Positions 52,615 through 61,957 of a DNA stretch of 64,000 nt are shown here, piece by piece (position 1 is the stretch's first letter; every line of letters starts with the position of its first letter). The stretch lies in NCBI GenBank assembly GCA_047936785.1, contig CP176394.1; one strand, written 5' to 3'. The notes below the pieces were generated by a model that did no database searches, had not been told where the DNA came from, and saw nothing but the letters and a program-made list of their open reading frames with translations. The stretch comes from Acidaminobacterium chupaoyuni. Lineage in GTDB: Bacteria; Bacillota; Clostridia; Oscillospirales; Butyricicoccaceae. The translations under genes and the position numbers were made by a program.

Positions 52615-53283
52615 ATGGATTTTGTTTCTCTTTCAAAAACGGTTTTGTTCCAGGGCATCAGCCCCGAAGAAACCGAAAAGATCCTGCCCTGCCTTCACGC
52701 CGCCGAAAAGCATTATGAAAAAGGCGAGCTGCTGCTGCATGCCGGCAGCGCCACCCGTCATATCGGCGTGGTGCTTGCGGGAGGCGTCAATATCGAAATG
52801 GATGATGTCTGGGGCAACAAAAATATTTTAAGCCATGTTTTCCCGTGGCAGATCTTTGCCGAAGCCTATGCCTGTCTGCCCCGCGAGCCGCTGATCGTCA
52901 ACGCGGCGGCTGATGAAGACTGCCATGTTTTATGGCTGGATGCGCAGCAGATCTTTTCGCCCTGCGCCTGCCCCTGCGGCCACCACAGCCGGCTGATCGC
53001 CAATCTGGTGGGGGCCACCGCCCGCAAAAACCTCGAGCTTTCCCAGCGCATCCAATATACTTCTTCCAAATCCATCCGCGGCCGCCTTTTGGCCTATCTG
53101 TCGGCACAATCGGTTCGGCAGAATGCGGATGCTTTCACCATTCCCTTCAACCGCCAGCAGCTGGCGGATTATTTAAGCGTTGACCGCAGCGCCCTTTCCA
53201 ATGAGCTGGGCAAAATGCGCGAAGAGGGCCTGCTGGAATTTTCAAAAAACCGTTTTGTTTTAAAGGATGTTTCTCAAAGATAA
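52615..53283 (+). CDS. Crp/Fnr family transcriptional regulator (second copy)
   Basis: 222 residues. An N-terminal sensor roll (EKGELLLHAGSATRHIGVVL) is followed by a cysteine-containing loop (IFSPCACPCGHHSRL, about residues 120-134) and a C-terminal winged helix (FNRQQLADYLSVDRSALSNE). The CxCxC loop lies near the dimer-helix junction and could hold an Fe-S cluster or sense nitrosative or oxidative stress, like clostridial HcpR-type regulators; that is inferred. AAAGGATGGTCTT precedes the ATG. It is only distantly similar to the copy at 14047, which lacks this loop. Confidence 0.9.
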   Translation: MDFVSLSKTVLFQGISPEETEKILPCLHAAEKHYEKGELLLHAGSATRHIGVVLAGGVNIEMDDVWGNKNILSHVFPWQIFAEAYACLPREPLIVNAAADEDCHVLWLDAQQIFSPCACPCGHHSRLIANLVGATARKNLELSQRIQYTSSKSIRGRLLAYLSAQSVRQNADAFTIPFNRQQLADYLSVDRSALSNELGKMREEGLLEFSKNRFVLKDVSQR

Positions 53284-53296
53284 AGGAGCTTTTCTC

Positions 53297-54019
53297 ATGT
53301 TCTATCCACGCACGATCTCACTGCTCACTCTGGCGTTTTCCATGTATGGGGCCGTCCCCACTTTTTTCAGCCGCCGCGCGTTTCATTCCAAGCGCCCCAG
53401 CGGCAGCGGCAAAGTGATCTATCTCACCTTTGATGACGGGCCGAATGCCGAATATACCGGCAAACTGCTGGATCTTCTGCGGCTTTATCATATTCACGCC
53501 ACCTTTTTTTCGGTGGCTGAATTCGCCGAAGAAAACCCCGAACTGATCCGGCGCATCCGTGAAGAGGGCCACCTGATCGGGATGCACTCCTGCCGCCATC
53601 AGGATGCCTGGATCAATCTGCGGCATGACACCCAGCTGGATTTCGACCGTTCCCTTCAGATTTTTGACGAGCTGGGCGTTCATATCGGCTTTTATCGCCC
53701 GCCTTGGGGAAAGATCAACCTGTTTTCGCCTTCGAATGTGCAGCGCAACCACCTGCACATGGTTTATTGGGATGTGATGGCTGAAGACTGGCGCGCCAAC
53801 ACCACTTCGGGCACCATTGCCCGAAAGCTGCTGCGCCGTGCCCATGAAAACGATATCGTCTGCCTGCATGACGGCCGCGGCCGCAACGGCGCGCCCGCGC
53901 GCACCATTGAGGCGCTTGAAAAGGTGCTGCCCATCTGGATCGAGCAGGGGTATTCTTTCGCCACGCTGGATGAGCTTTATGAAAACGAAGATGACGAAAC
54001 GGATGGGCCCACGGCATGA
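53297..54019 (+). CDS. Polysaccharide deacetylase (NodB domain), membrane-anchored
   Basis: About 240 residues from the ATG at 53297 (AAAGGAGC nine bases upstream). An N-terminal hydrophobic segment (TISLLTLAFSMYGAVPTFF) should anchor or export it. NodB motifs are present: VIYLTFDDGPN with the catalytic Asp, the metal histidines in GMHSCRHQDAW, RPPWG, and CLHDG near the end. It removes acetyl groups from cell-wall glycans, possibly peptidoglycan. Its last four bases overlap the start of the helicase gene (ATGA). Confidence 0.9.
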   Translation: MFYPRTISLLTLAFSMYGAVPTFFSRRAFHSKRPSGSGKVIYLTFDDGPNAEYTGKLLDLLRLYHIHATFFSVAEFAEENPELIRRIREEGHLIGMHSCRHQDAWINLRHDTQLDFDRSLQIFDELGVHIGFYRPPWGKINLFSPSNVQRNHLHMVYWDVMAEDWRANTTSGTIARKLLRRAHENDIVCLHDGRGRNGAPARTIEALEKVLPIWIEQGYSFATLDELYENEDDETDGPTA

Positions 54020-56172
54020 TGACTTTTCCCGAATTTAAGGCGGCTTATTCCCTGAGGCTCAACCCGCAGCAGGAAGCCGCCGTCTGCCGGACAGATGGCC
54101 CCGCTTTGCTGCTGGCCGTTCCCGGCAGCGGCAAGACCACCGTTCTGGTGGCGAGGCTGGGCTATCTGATCTTCGGCAAAAATGTCAGCCCCGACCGGCT
54201 GCTCACCGTCACTTATACCGTCGCCGCCACAAAAGATATGCGGCGGCGTTTTGCTGAGCTTTTTGGCCGGGATCTGGCCGACCGGCTGGCTTTTCGCACC
54301 ATCAACGCCATCTGCGCTTCCATCATTGCGGAATACGCGCGGCGCTATGAGCGCCAGCCGTTTCAGCTGCTTTCTTCCGAAGCGCAGAGCGGCGCTCTGC
54401 TGCGCGAACTTTTTCAGCGCCAGACCCACTGCGCCCCCACCGACTCCCAGATCAAAGATCTGCGCACGCGCCTTTCCTATTGCAAAAATAAAATGCTTTC
54501 CGCTTCCGAAATCGCCCAGATCGCGGTGGAAGGCGTGGATTTTCCCGCTTTTTATCAAAGCTATTGTTCAGCCCTGACCCACCGGCGGCTGATGGATTTT
54601 GACGACCAGCTGGTGATCGCCTATGGCATTTTGCAAAAATTCCCCGATCTGGCGGCGTTTTTCTGCGAACGCTGGCGCTATATCAGCGTAGACGAAGCGC
54701 AGGATACTTCTTTCATCCAGCATAAGATCCTCGCAAAGCTGGCCGAGACCCATGAAAATCTTTTCATGGTGGGCGATGAAGACCAGAGCATTTATGGTTT
54801 TCGCGCCGCCTATCCCGAAGCGCTGATGCGCTTTGAAAAAGATCATCCCGGCGGCCATGTTTTATTGATGGAAACCAATTACCGCTCGGTTCCGCCCATT
54901 GTTCAGCGGGCCGATGCGCTCATCCGCCGCAATCAAAACCGCCGCCCCAAAACCATGCGCGCCGCCCGCGCCGGGGGCCAGCCGCTTTTTCACCGGTTTT
55001 TAGAAGATCAAAAGAATCAGGCCGCCTATCTGGCCAAGATCGCGCAGAATTGCTCCTGCACCACGGCGGTGTTATATCGCAACAACGAAAGCGCCCTGCC
55101 GCTGATCGATCTGCTGCAGCAGCAAAAGATCCCCTATCACTGCCGCCAGCCCGAACTCTCGTTTTTTTCACACCCCGTCGTTCGCGATCTTTCCAACATC
55201 CTGCTGTTTTCGCGCCGCCCCGCCGATCAATCGCTTTTTATGGAGATCATTTATAAGCTCGATTTCAAGATCAAAAAAGAGACCCTGATCCGCGCTTTGA
55301 AAAGCCACCCCGCGGGCCAGCGAAACGGCGTGCTGCATATTTTGCTCGACAGCGGCCTGCTGAAAGAAACATGGGCCGTTGAAAAAGTGAAGGCGCTGCA
55401 GCGATGCTTTGAAGCGATGCCCCGCCAAACCAGCTTCGAGGCGCTGACCGCCATTCTTCAATCGATGGGCTATGGCGATTATCTTGAAAAGCAGGGCGGC
55501 GATTGGAAAAAGGCCGAGATCCTGCTTTCGCTGGCCGCCCAGAACCCGTGTCAGGAAACTTTTCTCGATCATCTGGAAGAGCTGAAAGAAACTGTTCGCC
55601 AGGGCGGCCTGCCGGGGGAGCCCTGCCTGTTTCATCTTTCCACCATCCATTCCAGCAAAGGGCTGGAATATGACCATGTTTTTCTGATCGATATGACAGA
55701 AGGCATTCTGCCCGCCGCGGCAGAAACCCCCGAAGAACGGATGACCCCCGAAGAACGGCAGGTTTTCGAAGAAGAACGGCGGCTTTTTTATGTGGCGGCC
55801 ACCCGCGCCAAAGACCGGCTTGAGATCATCAGCTGCCGCGCTTCTTTCGGCCGGCCCGCCAAACCCGTTTCGCGCTTCATCCCTCAGCTGATGGGCACGG
55901 CATCCGAAAAAAAGCCCCTGCGCCCCACGCTGACCAAGCCCACCCAGATCTCCATGCGGCCCGAAGCGCGGCAAGAGGCAGTTTTGAAAGAATCCGATTT
56001 CCCCGCGGGCACTTTTGTTTTTCACAAAAGCTTCGGCCCCTGCAAAATTTTGCGGCGCTATGGGGCCTATGCCGATGTTCTCGACCCGGATGGCCGAAAA
56101 CGAACGCTGGAACTGGCCCTTTGCCTGCAGCATGGCCTGCTTGAAAAAAGCGGCGTAAAATTACCAGAATAA
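54016..56172 (+). CDS. UvrD/Rep-type superfamily 1 DNA helicase
   Basis: 718 residues. Motifs in order: LNPQQEAAV (Q motif), AVPGSGKTT (Walker A, 34-42), SVDEAQDTS (Walker B), GDEDQSIYGFRAA, ETNYRS, STIHSSKGLEYDHVFLI and EERRLFYVAATRAKDRLEI. The set is complete, so it should be an active ATP-driven 3'-5' helicase for repair or replication restart. It is about as long as PcrA/UvrD, and the C-terminal ~100 residues (PAGTFVFHKSFGPCKILRRY) form a small beta domain like the UvrD tail. It follows the deacetylase gene with a four-base overlap; the pairing has no clear functional link. Confidence 0.92.
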   Translation: MMTFPEFKAAYSLRLNPQQEAAVCRTDGPALLLAVPGSGKTTVLVARLGYLIFGKNVSPDRLLTVTYTVAATKDMRRRFAELFGRDLADRLAFRTINAICASIIAEYARRYERQPFQLLSSEAQSGALLRELFQRQTHCAPTDSQIKDLRTRLSYCKNKMLSASEIAQIAVEGVDFPAFYQSYCSALTHRRLMDFDDQLVIAYGILQKFPDLAAFFCERWRYISVDEAQDTSFIQHKILAKLAETHENLFMVGDEDQSIYGFRAAYPEALMRFEKDHPGGHVLLMETNYRSVPPIVQRADALIRRNQNRRPKTMRAARAGGQPLFHRFLEDQKNQAAYLAKIAQNCSCTTAVLYRNNESALPLIDLLQQQKIPYHCRQPELSFFSHPVVRDLSNILLFSRRPADQSLFMEIIYKLDFKIKKETLIRALKSHPAGQRNGVLHILLDSGLLKETWAVEKVKALQRCFEAMPRQTSFEALTAILQSMGYGDYLEKQGGDWKKAEILLSLAAQNPCQETFLDHLEELKETVRQGGLPGEPCLFHLSTIHSSKGLEYDHVFLIDMTEGILPAAAETPEERMTPEERQVFEEERRLFYVAATRAKDRLEIISCRASFGRPAKPVSRFIPQLMGTASEKKPLRPTLTKPTQISMRPEARQEAVLKESDFPAGTFVFHKSFGPCKILRRYGAYADVLDPDGRKRTLELALCLQHGLLEKSGVKLPE

Positions 56173-56415
56173 ACCTATGGTTCAGGCCATGAATAAAATC
56201 AGGAAAAAATTCACTTTTTGCTTGTTTTCTCTGATACCGTTCCTTGCGTTTTGGAAAAAATAATGCGGAAAACGCCTTATTTTCATAAATTTTCGAAAAA
56301 AATACTTCCAAATGCCGCTGTGAAACTTCGTTTATTTTCTCAACTTGCTACATCTGCCGCGTTATGATAGTATGGATTTGCGAGAGCATTTCTTACACGG
56401 AGGATTTTGCAATAT

Positions 56416-57813
56416 ATGGAGAAGAAACAGGTCAACAGCGATATTTTTCGCATGGTGCTGCCCATTGTGATAGAGAATATTTTGCAGATGTCTGCCGGCG
56501 TGATCACCACCGCGATGATCGGCCGTCTGATGGCGGATGATATCTCTGCCCAAGGCATCGGCAACCGCATCACGAACACCTATTGGGCCCTTTTCAAGGG
56601 CATCGGCGTGGGGGCCACCGTCATTGTGGCGCTGCGCTATGGCCAGCATAAATTCGATCAATGCCGCCGCACGGTGGAGCAGACTTATCTCACGGCGATC
56701 CCCGCTTCATTCCTTTGCGTGGCGCTCACCCTGCTTTTTTTTTCGCCGATCCTTCATCTGTTCACGCAGGATGCGGCCTTGCTGGATGCCGCGCGGCGGT
56801 TTGCCCGCATCGCGATATTTGCCGTTCCGTTCATGGCGCTTTCTTCGGTGAACGCGGCCGCTTATAACGGCCATGGCAACACGCGAACGCCGATGTTCAT
56901 CGCCGTTTTAATGAACTGCGTCAATATCATCGTGGGCTTTGTTCTGATTTTCGGTCTGGGGCCTTTCCCTGCTTTGGGGCTCACAGGCGCCGCCATCAGC
57001 ACCGTAGTTTCCTGGGCTGTGGGCGGGCTCACCGGCACATTTTTGCTTTATACCAAAAACGGCTATTGCGCGCAGGAACACCACGGCCAATCTTTTTTCA
57101 CCGTGGATCTGCCCTGCTTGAAAGAAATTTATAAAACGGGTGTGCCCGCCGCCTGCGAAAATGTTTTCTGGCAGCTTTCGGCCATTGTGCTCAGCAATGT
57201 GATCCTCGGCTATGGCAGCGCTTATTTCGCCGCTTACCAGATCGGCCTGCAAGCCGAAATGATCTGTGAAATGCCCGGCATCGGCTTTGTCACCGCTTCC
57301 ACCTCGCTGGCCGCCCGCGCCATCGGCGAAGGCGATGATACCCTTTATCGGCTGTATTTCCGCCAGATGCGCAAATTTTCGTTCTACACCGGCGTTCTGG
57401 CAACGGTATTGCTTTTCACCTGTGCCGGCAGCTTTATGAAGATCCTCACCGATAAAGCGGATATCCGTGCGCTGGGCATGGTTTATGTTTCCATCATGGG
57501 GTTTGCCCAGATCCCGCAGGATCTGAACAAGGCCTATAACGGAACGATGCGCGCCGCGGGTTATCGCAACACGCCCATGGTGATCTCTTTCATCGGCATA
57601 TGGTGCGTTCGTGTGCCCATGGCTTTGATCTTCGGCAAGTGGCTCCATTGGAACATCGCTTTCATCTGGGTGGCCATCGCGCTGGATCAGATCATCCGCA
57701 CTCTGCTGTGCATGGTCATTTTCCGCAAAAGAAAAGTGCTTGAAGTGATTACCGATGGCAGGGCCGCGGCGCTTCAGCTGGCCGAACCCGAACCGGCGGC
57801 CGCCCAATCGTGA
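56416..57813 (+). CDS. MATE family efflux transporter (second copy)
   Basis: About 465 residues from the ATG at 56416; GGAGG lies 12 bases upstream, and an in-frame TTG at 56407 is too close to it. There are twelve hydrophobic helices in two halves, with MVLPIVIENILQMSAGVI near the start and YNGHGNTRTPMFIAVLMN / YNGTMRAAGYRNTPMVISF at matching places in each half. It exports unknown substrates. It is only distantly related to the MATE protein at 11090 and lacks that protein's hydrophilic N-terminal extension. The 234-bp gap before it is AT-rich and no convincing promoter was found. Confidence 0.92.
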   Translation: MEKKQVNSDIFRMVLPIVIENILQMSAGVITTAMIGRLMADDISAQGIGNRITNTYWALFKGIGVGATVIVALRYGQHKFDQCRRTVEQTYLTAIPASFLCVALTLLFFSPILHLFTQDAALLDAARRFARIAIFAVPFMALSSVNAAAYNGHGNTRTPMFIAVLMNCVNIIVGFVLIFGLGPFPALGLTGAAISTVVSWAVGGLTGTFLLYTKNGYCAQEHHGQSFFTVDLPCLKEIYKTGVPAACENVFWQLSAIVLSNVILGYGSAYFAAYQIGLQAEMICEMPGIGFVTASTSLAARAIGEGDDTLYRLYFRQMRKFSFYTGVLATVLLFTCAGSFMKILTDKADIRALGMVYVSIMGFAQIPQDLNKAYNGTMRAAGYRNTPMVISFIGIWCVRVPMALIFGKWLHWNIAFIWVAIALDQIIRTLLCMVIFRKRKVLEVITDGRAAALQLAEPEPAAAQS

Positions 57814-57858
57814 TTTTTCGCTCGGTTTTTCGGTGATACAAAATCTTTCCGTCATCCA

Positions 57859-57891
57859 ATCAGTGCGCCTAAAAAGCGCACTGATTTTTTT
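57859..57891 (+). terminator. Terminator after second MATE gene
   Basis: ATCAGTGCGC and GCGCACTGAT form a perfect 10-bp stem, followed by TTTTTTT. Confidence 0.92.
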
Positions 57892-57978
57892 ATAGCCGAA
57901 TGGCGCTAAAATCCAGACACATTGCCCGTAATGTATCATTTTTCATCAAAACAAGCCGGATGTATGATTCTTTGGCAA

Positions 57979-57992
57979 ACAAAATCTTTTGT
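57979..57992. promoter_or_regulatory. Candidate operator of the oleate hydratase gene
   Basis: ACAAAATCTTTTGT is an inverted repeat (6-bp arms) four bases upstream of the -35 box, a position suited to a regulator. Confidence 0.5.
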
Positions 57993-57995
57993 CTG

Positions 57996-58024
57996 TTGTT
58001 TCATTTTTGCCGCCGCATTATGAT
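57996..58024 (+). promoter_or_regulatory. Promoter of oleate hydratase gene
   Basis: TTGTTT (57996-58001), a 17-bp spacer and TATGAT (58019-58024), about 60 bp before the start. Confidence 0.6.
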
Positions 58025-58085
58025 GTTCACAACAAAGAAAAATACATGTTGATCTGAACGATCAAATGAAAATGGAGGTTTTGTT

Positions 58086-59861
58086 ATGTATTATTCCAGT
58101 GGTAATTACGAAGCGTTTGCCCGCCCTTTAAAGCCGGAAGGCGTGGAAAATAAATCCGCTTATCTCATCGGTTCGGGCCTTGCCGCCTTATCCGCGGCCT
58201 GTTTCCTCCTCCGCGACGGCCAGATGGAGGGCAGCCACATTCATATTCTCGAAAAAGATCCGATCCCCGGCGGTGCCTGCGATGGTTATGAATATCCCCA
58301 GTTGGGCTTTGTGATGCGCGGCGGGCGCGAGATGGATAACCATTTTGAGTGTATGTGGGATCTGATGCGCTCCATCCCTTCCATCGAAACCGAAGGCGTT
58401 TCTGTTTTGGATGAATATTACTGGCTCAACAAGGCCGACCCCAACTATTCCCTTTGCCGCGCCACCGAAAAACAGGGGCAGGATGCCCACACCGACGGCA
58501 AATTCGCGCTTTCCGAAAAGGCTTCGATGGAGATCGCCAAGCTGTTTATGACCCCCAACGAAGATCTTTATGATCTGCGCATCGATCAGGTGTTCACCGA
58601 TGAAGTGTTGAAATCGAATTTCTGGCTTTACTGGCGCACCATGTTTGCTTTTGAAAACTGGCATTCGGCTTTGGAAATGAAGCTTTACCTGCAAAGATTC
58701 GTGCATCATGTGGGCGGTCTGCCCGATTTCAAGGCCCTTCGCTTCACAAAATATAACCAGTATGAATCGATGATCCTGCCGATGGTGCATTATTTGAAAG
58801 CCCACGGTGTTGTGTTTGAATATGACACCAAGGTGGTGGATATCGATTTTGAGATCGAGCCTGTTGAAAAACTGGCCACCTGCATCCACTGCATCCGCGG
58901 CGGCAGCAAACTGGATATTCCGCTGACCGAAAACGATCTGCTGTTCATCACCAACGGCGGCTGTGTGGAAAATTCCTCTTATGGCGACCAGGATCACCCC
59001 GCCGAGATGCATACCGCCATCGAAGACGGCTGCGGCTGGGATCTGTGGCGCCGCATCGCCGCCAACGACACTTCTTTCGGTCATCCCGAAAAATTCTGCT
59101 CCGACCCCGAAAAAACAAACTGGATGTCTGCCACGGTCACCACGCTGGATCAGCGCATCGTGCCCTATATCCAGAAGATCTGCAAGCGCGACCCGTTCAG
59201 CGGCAAAGTGGTCACCGGCGGCATTGTCACCGTGAAAGATTCCGCATGGCTGCTCAGCTGGACTTTCAACCGCCAGCCCCAGTTCCGCTCTCAGCCGAAA
59301 GATCAGCTGGTGGGCTGGATCTATGGCCTGTTCTCCGATCGCCCCGGCGATTATGTGAAAAAGCCCATGCGTGAATGCAGCGGCAAAGAGATCTGCATGG
59401 AATGGCTGTATCATCTGGGTGTGCCCACCGATCAGATCGAAGATCTGGCCGCCAACAGCGCCCGCACCGTTCCCTGCATGATGCCTTATATCACCGCTTT
59501 CTTTATGCCCCGCTGCGCGGGCGATCGCCCGAAAGTGGTGCCCAACGGTTCAAAGAACTTTGCGTTCATCGGCCAATTCGCCGAAACCCCGCGCGACACC
59601 ATCTTCACAACGGAATATTCCATCCGCACCGGTATGGAAAGCGTTTATACCCTGCTTGATATCGACCGCGGCGTGCCCGAAGTCTGGGGCAGTGTTTATG
59701 ATATCCGCGCTTTGATGGATGCCACCGTGGAGCTTGCCGATGGCAAATCGCTCAACGAAATGGATCTGCCTTTCAAAGCAAAACTGGTTTTGAAGGAAGC
59801 CATGAAAAAAATGGAGCACACCGATGTGGAAGAGCTTTTAAGAGAACATCATGTGATCTGA
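58086..59861 (+). CDS. ohyA: Oleate hydratase (MCRA family)
   Basis: 591 residues, normal length. The FAD-binding Rossmann motif YLIGSGLAALSAACFL is at about 26-41, followed by family blocks GGACDGYEYPQLGFVMRGGR, FECMWDLMRSIPS and FAFENWHSALEMKLYL; the end carries FAETPRDTIFTTEYS. The enzyme adds water to the cis-9 double bond of oleic and linoleic acids to make 10-hydroxy fatty acids, detoxifying unsaturated fatty acids in the gut. AATGGAGGTTTTGTT precedes the ATG. It is monocistronic with a recognisable promoter and a nearby palindrome. Confidence 0.96.
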   Translation: MYYSSGNYEAFARPLKPEGVENKSAYLIGSGLAALSAACFLLRDGQMEGSHIHILEKDPIPGGACDGYEYPQLGFVMRGGREMDNHFECMWDLMRSIPSIETEGVSVLDEYYWLNKADPNYSLCRATEKQGQDAHTDGKFALSEKASMEIAKLFMTPNEDLYDLRIDQVFTDEVLKSNFWLYWRTMFAFENWHSALEMKLYLQRFVHHVGGLPDFKALRFTKYNQYESMILPMVHYLKAHGVVFEYDTKVVDIDFEIEPVEKLATCIHCIRGGSKLDIPLTENDLLFITNGGCVENSSYGDQDHPAEMHTAIEDGCGWDLWRRIAANDTSFGHPEKFCSDPEKTNWMSATVTTLDQRIVPYIQKICKRDPFSGKVVTGGIVTVKDSAWLLSWTFNRQPQFRSQPKDQLVGWIYGLFSDRPGDYVKKPMRECSGKEICMEWLYHLGVPTDQIEDLAANSARTVPCMMPYITAFFMPRCAGDRPKVVPNGSKNFAFIGQFAETPRDTIFTTEYSIRTGMESVYTLLDIDRGVPEVWGSVYDIRALMDATVELADGKSLNEMDLPFKAKLVLKEAMKKMEHTDVEELLREHHVI

Positions 59862-59930
59862 TCCCTTATCCTTTGATTCCTCCCTATTTCATTCATAACC
59901 CTTTATCTATCCTTTCCGGTGCGCGGGCGG

Positions 59931-60143
59931 TCATTCGTTGATAGAATGACCGCCCGCGCTGTTTTTCTGTTTTTTTGCTCCCCCTTTGCGCCTTTTGCAG
60001 CGGCTGTTGCCGCAAAAAGCACAATCGCCGTCGCAAGGCTCTTCGGGTGTTCTCAGTTCATCGATCAACCCCAGAATATCTGAAATGCGGCCGTCGCTGC
60101 GGCTGTATTCACGCTCTAACTTTCTGCAAAAATCTTCTCTCAT
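59931..60143 (-). CDS. Small cysteine-containing protein (unknown)
   Basis: About 70 residues from the ATG at 60143, preceded by GGAGGGCAAAAC. The centre holds a tight cysteine cluster, CDGDCAFCGNSRC, followed by a very basic tail (KRRKGGAKKQK); it could bind zinc and perhaps nucleic acid. No family is recognised. It lies between the oleate hydratase gene (convergent) and the UPF0340 gene on the same strand, from which a terminator separates it. Confidence 0.6.
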   Translation of the reverse strand: MREDFCRKLEREYSRSDGRISDILGLIDELRTPEEPCDGDCAFCGNSRCKRRKGGAKKQKNSAGGHSINE

Positions 60144-60227
60144 GTTTTGCCCTCCGTTCCTTCGGCTTTTTGCAAGCCATATCGTACCGTCTTTTCTGTA
60201 CGATAAAACGGATTTATCCATTTTTAT

Positions 60228-60265
60228 GAAAAAATCCCCGAAACGGCTGCACCGCTTCGGGGATT
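60228..60265 (-). terminator. Terminator after the UPF0340 gene
   Basis: AATCCCCGAA and TTCGGGGATT form a 10-bp stem with a 13-base loop, followed on the minus strand by TTTTT. A second small hairpin (ATCGTAC ... GTACGAT) is at 60181-60204. Confidence 0.85.
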
Positions 60266-60287
60266 CTCTTTTTAAAAAATCAGTGCT

Positions 60288-60848
60288 TTAAAGCAGGCTT
60301 TCTTCATAGAAAGCGCGGGGGCCGCCGATATATTTTGCGCGGCTTCTGGCGCAAAGGATGGCGGCGCAGCCGATGTGATCCAGCGATAATCTCACCGGCA
60401 CGGCAACGGGCGCCAAATGCATGCCGATCAGGGTGCCGCCGATATCGATGCCCGCTTTTGCCTGGGCGCAGAGGCTTTCCACCGCAATAGGCGCCTGCAT
60501 TCTTTCATAGGCCGTGGTGGCAAAGCTGCCGCCCGCCTTCGGCTGGGGGCGCACATTCACCCGCGGCAGGTGATATTGCTTGGCGCATTCCGCTTCGATA
60601 ATCAGGGCGCGGTTCAAATGCTCGCAGCACTGGGCCGCAAGCCAAATGCCTTTTTCGTGCAAAAGCGGCGCGATCCCTTCATAGACCGCCTGCGCCAGCT
60701 CTACACTGGAATCGGAACCGATTTTTTTGCCGCCCACTTCGCTGGAAGAGCAGCCCACCACAAACAGGTCGCCTTCGTTCAGTTTCGCTTTTTCAAGCAG
60801 CTCGCTCACCGCCTCACGCGCCTGAGCCGTTATTTCCTGCATCATCAT
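60288..60848 (-). CDS. UPF0340 / DUF436 (YwlG-like, TIGR01440) protein
   Basis: About 186 residues from the first of three ATGs (60848), six bases after GAGG. Landmarks are FVVGCSSSEVGGKKIGSDSS near residue 36, CCEHLNRALIIE and ARSRAKYIGGPRAFY at the end. The family is widespread in Bacillota, has a known structure, but no assigned reaction. It stands alone. I cannot add a function from context. Confidence 0.88.
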   Translation of the reverse strand: MMMQEITAQAREAVSELLEKAKLNEGDLFVVGCSSSEVGGKKIGSDSSVELAQAVYEGIAPLLHEKGIWLAAQCCEHLNRALIIEAECAKQYHLPRVNVRPQPKAGGSFATTAYERMQAPIAVESLCAQAKAGIDIGGTLIGMHLAPVAVPVRLSLDHIGCAAILCARSRAKYIGGPRAFYEESLL

Positions 60849-60975
60849 GAAAACCTCGCTTTTCAAACTATTTATCTATGCCGCGCTTTTGCCCTGCGGC
60901 CGGTGTTTTATTTTTTATTGGTTGGATCTTCCGTTATGCTTTTTGCCATCGCCGTAGGCGGGTCGGGAAATAAAG

Positions 60976-61002
60976 TATAATAATCGCTTTGCGATTATTA
61001 TA
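60976..61002. repeat. AT-rich perfect hairpin
   Basis: TATAATAATCGC and its exact complement flank TTT (12-bp stem). No T run follows on either strand, so it is not a standard terminator. It lies in the divergent gap between the UPF0340 and ATC-hydrolase-like genes and may be an operator. Confidence 0.7.
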
Positions 61003-61136
61003 TCACAAATTTCCGTCGTCTTCCATGGTTCTCACTTTTTAAATTTCAGCGGCGCTTGCGTAAACTTTCGCAACCTTCTATAATAGAATTAATTTACCGA
61101 TCGCTCGACCGCAGCATCATATAAGGAGGTTTCGCC

Positions 61137-61823
61137 ATGTTTACCGAACGCCAGCATGCTTTTATTTCAGCCACTTTTTATCGCTTGATGAAAGAAGCCG
61201 ATCTTCACGATTATGAAGCCGTTTTCAATTTTGCCAAACGCAAATATGCCGAAGAACGCGGATCGCGCATGGCACAGCGCGCTTTGCGCGACGGAAAAGA
61301 ATTGGATTTTGCTTCTTACCGTGAATATGGCGAATGGGCTTTCACCCCCGAGGTCACAGAAGACCCCAACAGCTGTTCCACCCAGCAGCCCGAAAACGAC
61401 GATTTGAAAATGACCATTCAGGGCTGCCCCTGGAGTTCCCAATATAAAGAAATGGGGCTGGCAGAAGGCGGCATGCTTTATTGCAGCGGCCTGGATATTT
61501 CTATCGTGCGCGGTTTTAACCCCGCCCTGCGTTATGAAGTGACACAGATGTCTTATGGCGGCAATGAAGTCTGCATCCAATATCAGCGCGACGCCAAGCT
61601 TTCGCAAAGCCGCCCCAAGCGCCCCGAAAACATCCGTGATTTCCGCTTCCATTGTGCGCATATTTATTTCACCTTTGAAAAGCTGATTACGGCCATTTAC
61701 AAAACAGAGGGCGCCGTTCTTTCCGCCAAGATGCTGGAAGCGTTTGCCGAAGCTTATGGCCGCGAAAACGCCGATGCGCTGCTGCTTTATCGCGGGCATG
61801 ATTTCACCCTCATTGATGACTGA
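61137..61823 (+). CDS. L-2-amino-thiazoline-4-carboxylic acid hydrolase-like protein
   Basis: 228 residues. The pattern of this family (Pfam ATC_hydrolase) is visible: QGCPWSSQYKEMGLAEGG, then MLYCSGLDISIVRGFNP, with further conserved blocks near the end (FHCAHIYFTFEKL). The founding enzyme opens a thiazoline ring on the way to cysteine in Pseudomonas; most members in Clostridia are of unknown role, so the name is a family label. ATAAGGAGGTTTCGCC precedes the ATG. It is followed by a small membrane-protein gene ~135 bp away. Confidence 0.82.
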   Translation: MFTERQHAFISATFYRLMKEADLHDYEAVFNFAKRKYAEERGSRMAQRALRDGKELDFASYREYGEWAFTPEVTEDPNSCSTQQPENDDLKMTIQGCPWSSQYKEMGLAEGGMLYCSGLDISIVRGFNPALRYEVTQMSYGGNEVCIQYQRDAKLSQSRPKRPENIRDFRFHCAHIYFTFEKLITAIYKTEGAVLSAKMLEAFAEAYGRENADALLLYRGHDFTLIDD

Positions 61824-61957
61824 TCGAGATGCCTCCGCTTTTTTATATTTTTGCGGCCCTACCCACACATTTTCCCCGAAAGCGCATATAGTATAATATT
61901 CTTCGGTTTTGCGGGCCTCGGTTTTGCAAGCCCGATCTGTCGAAAGGGGGAACTGTG

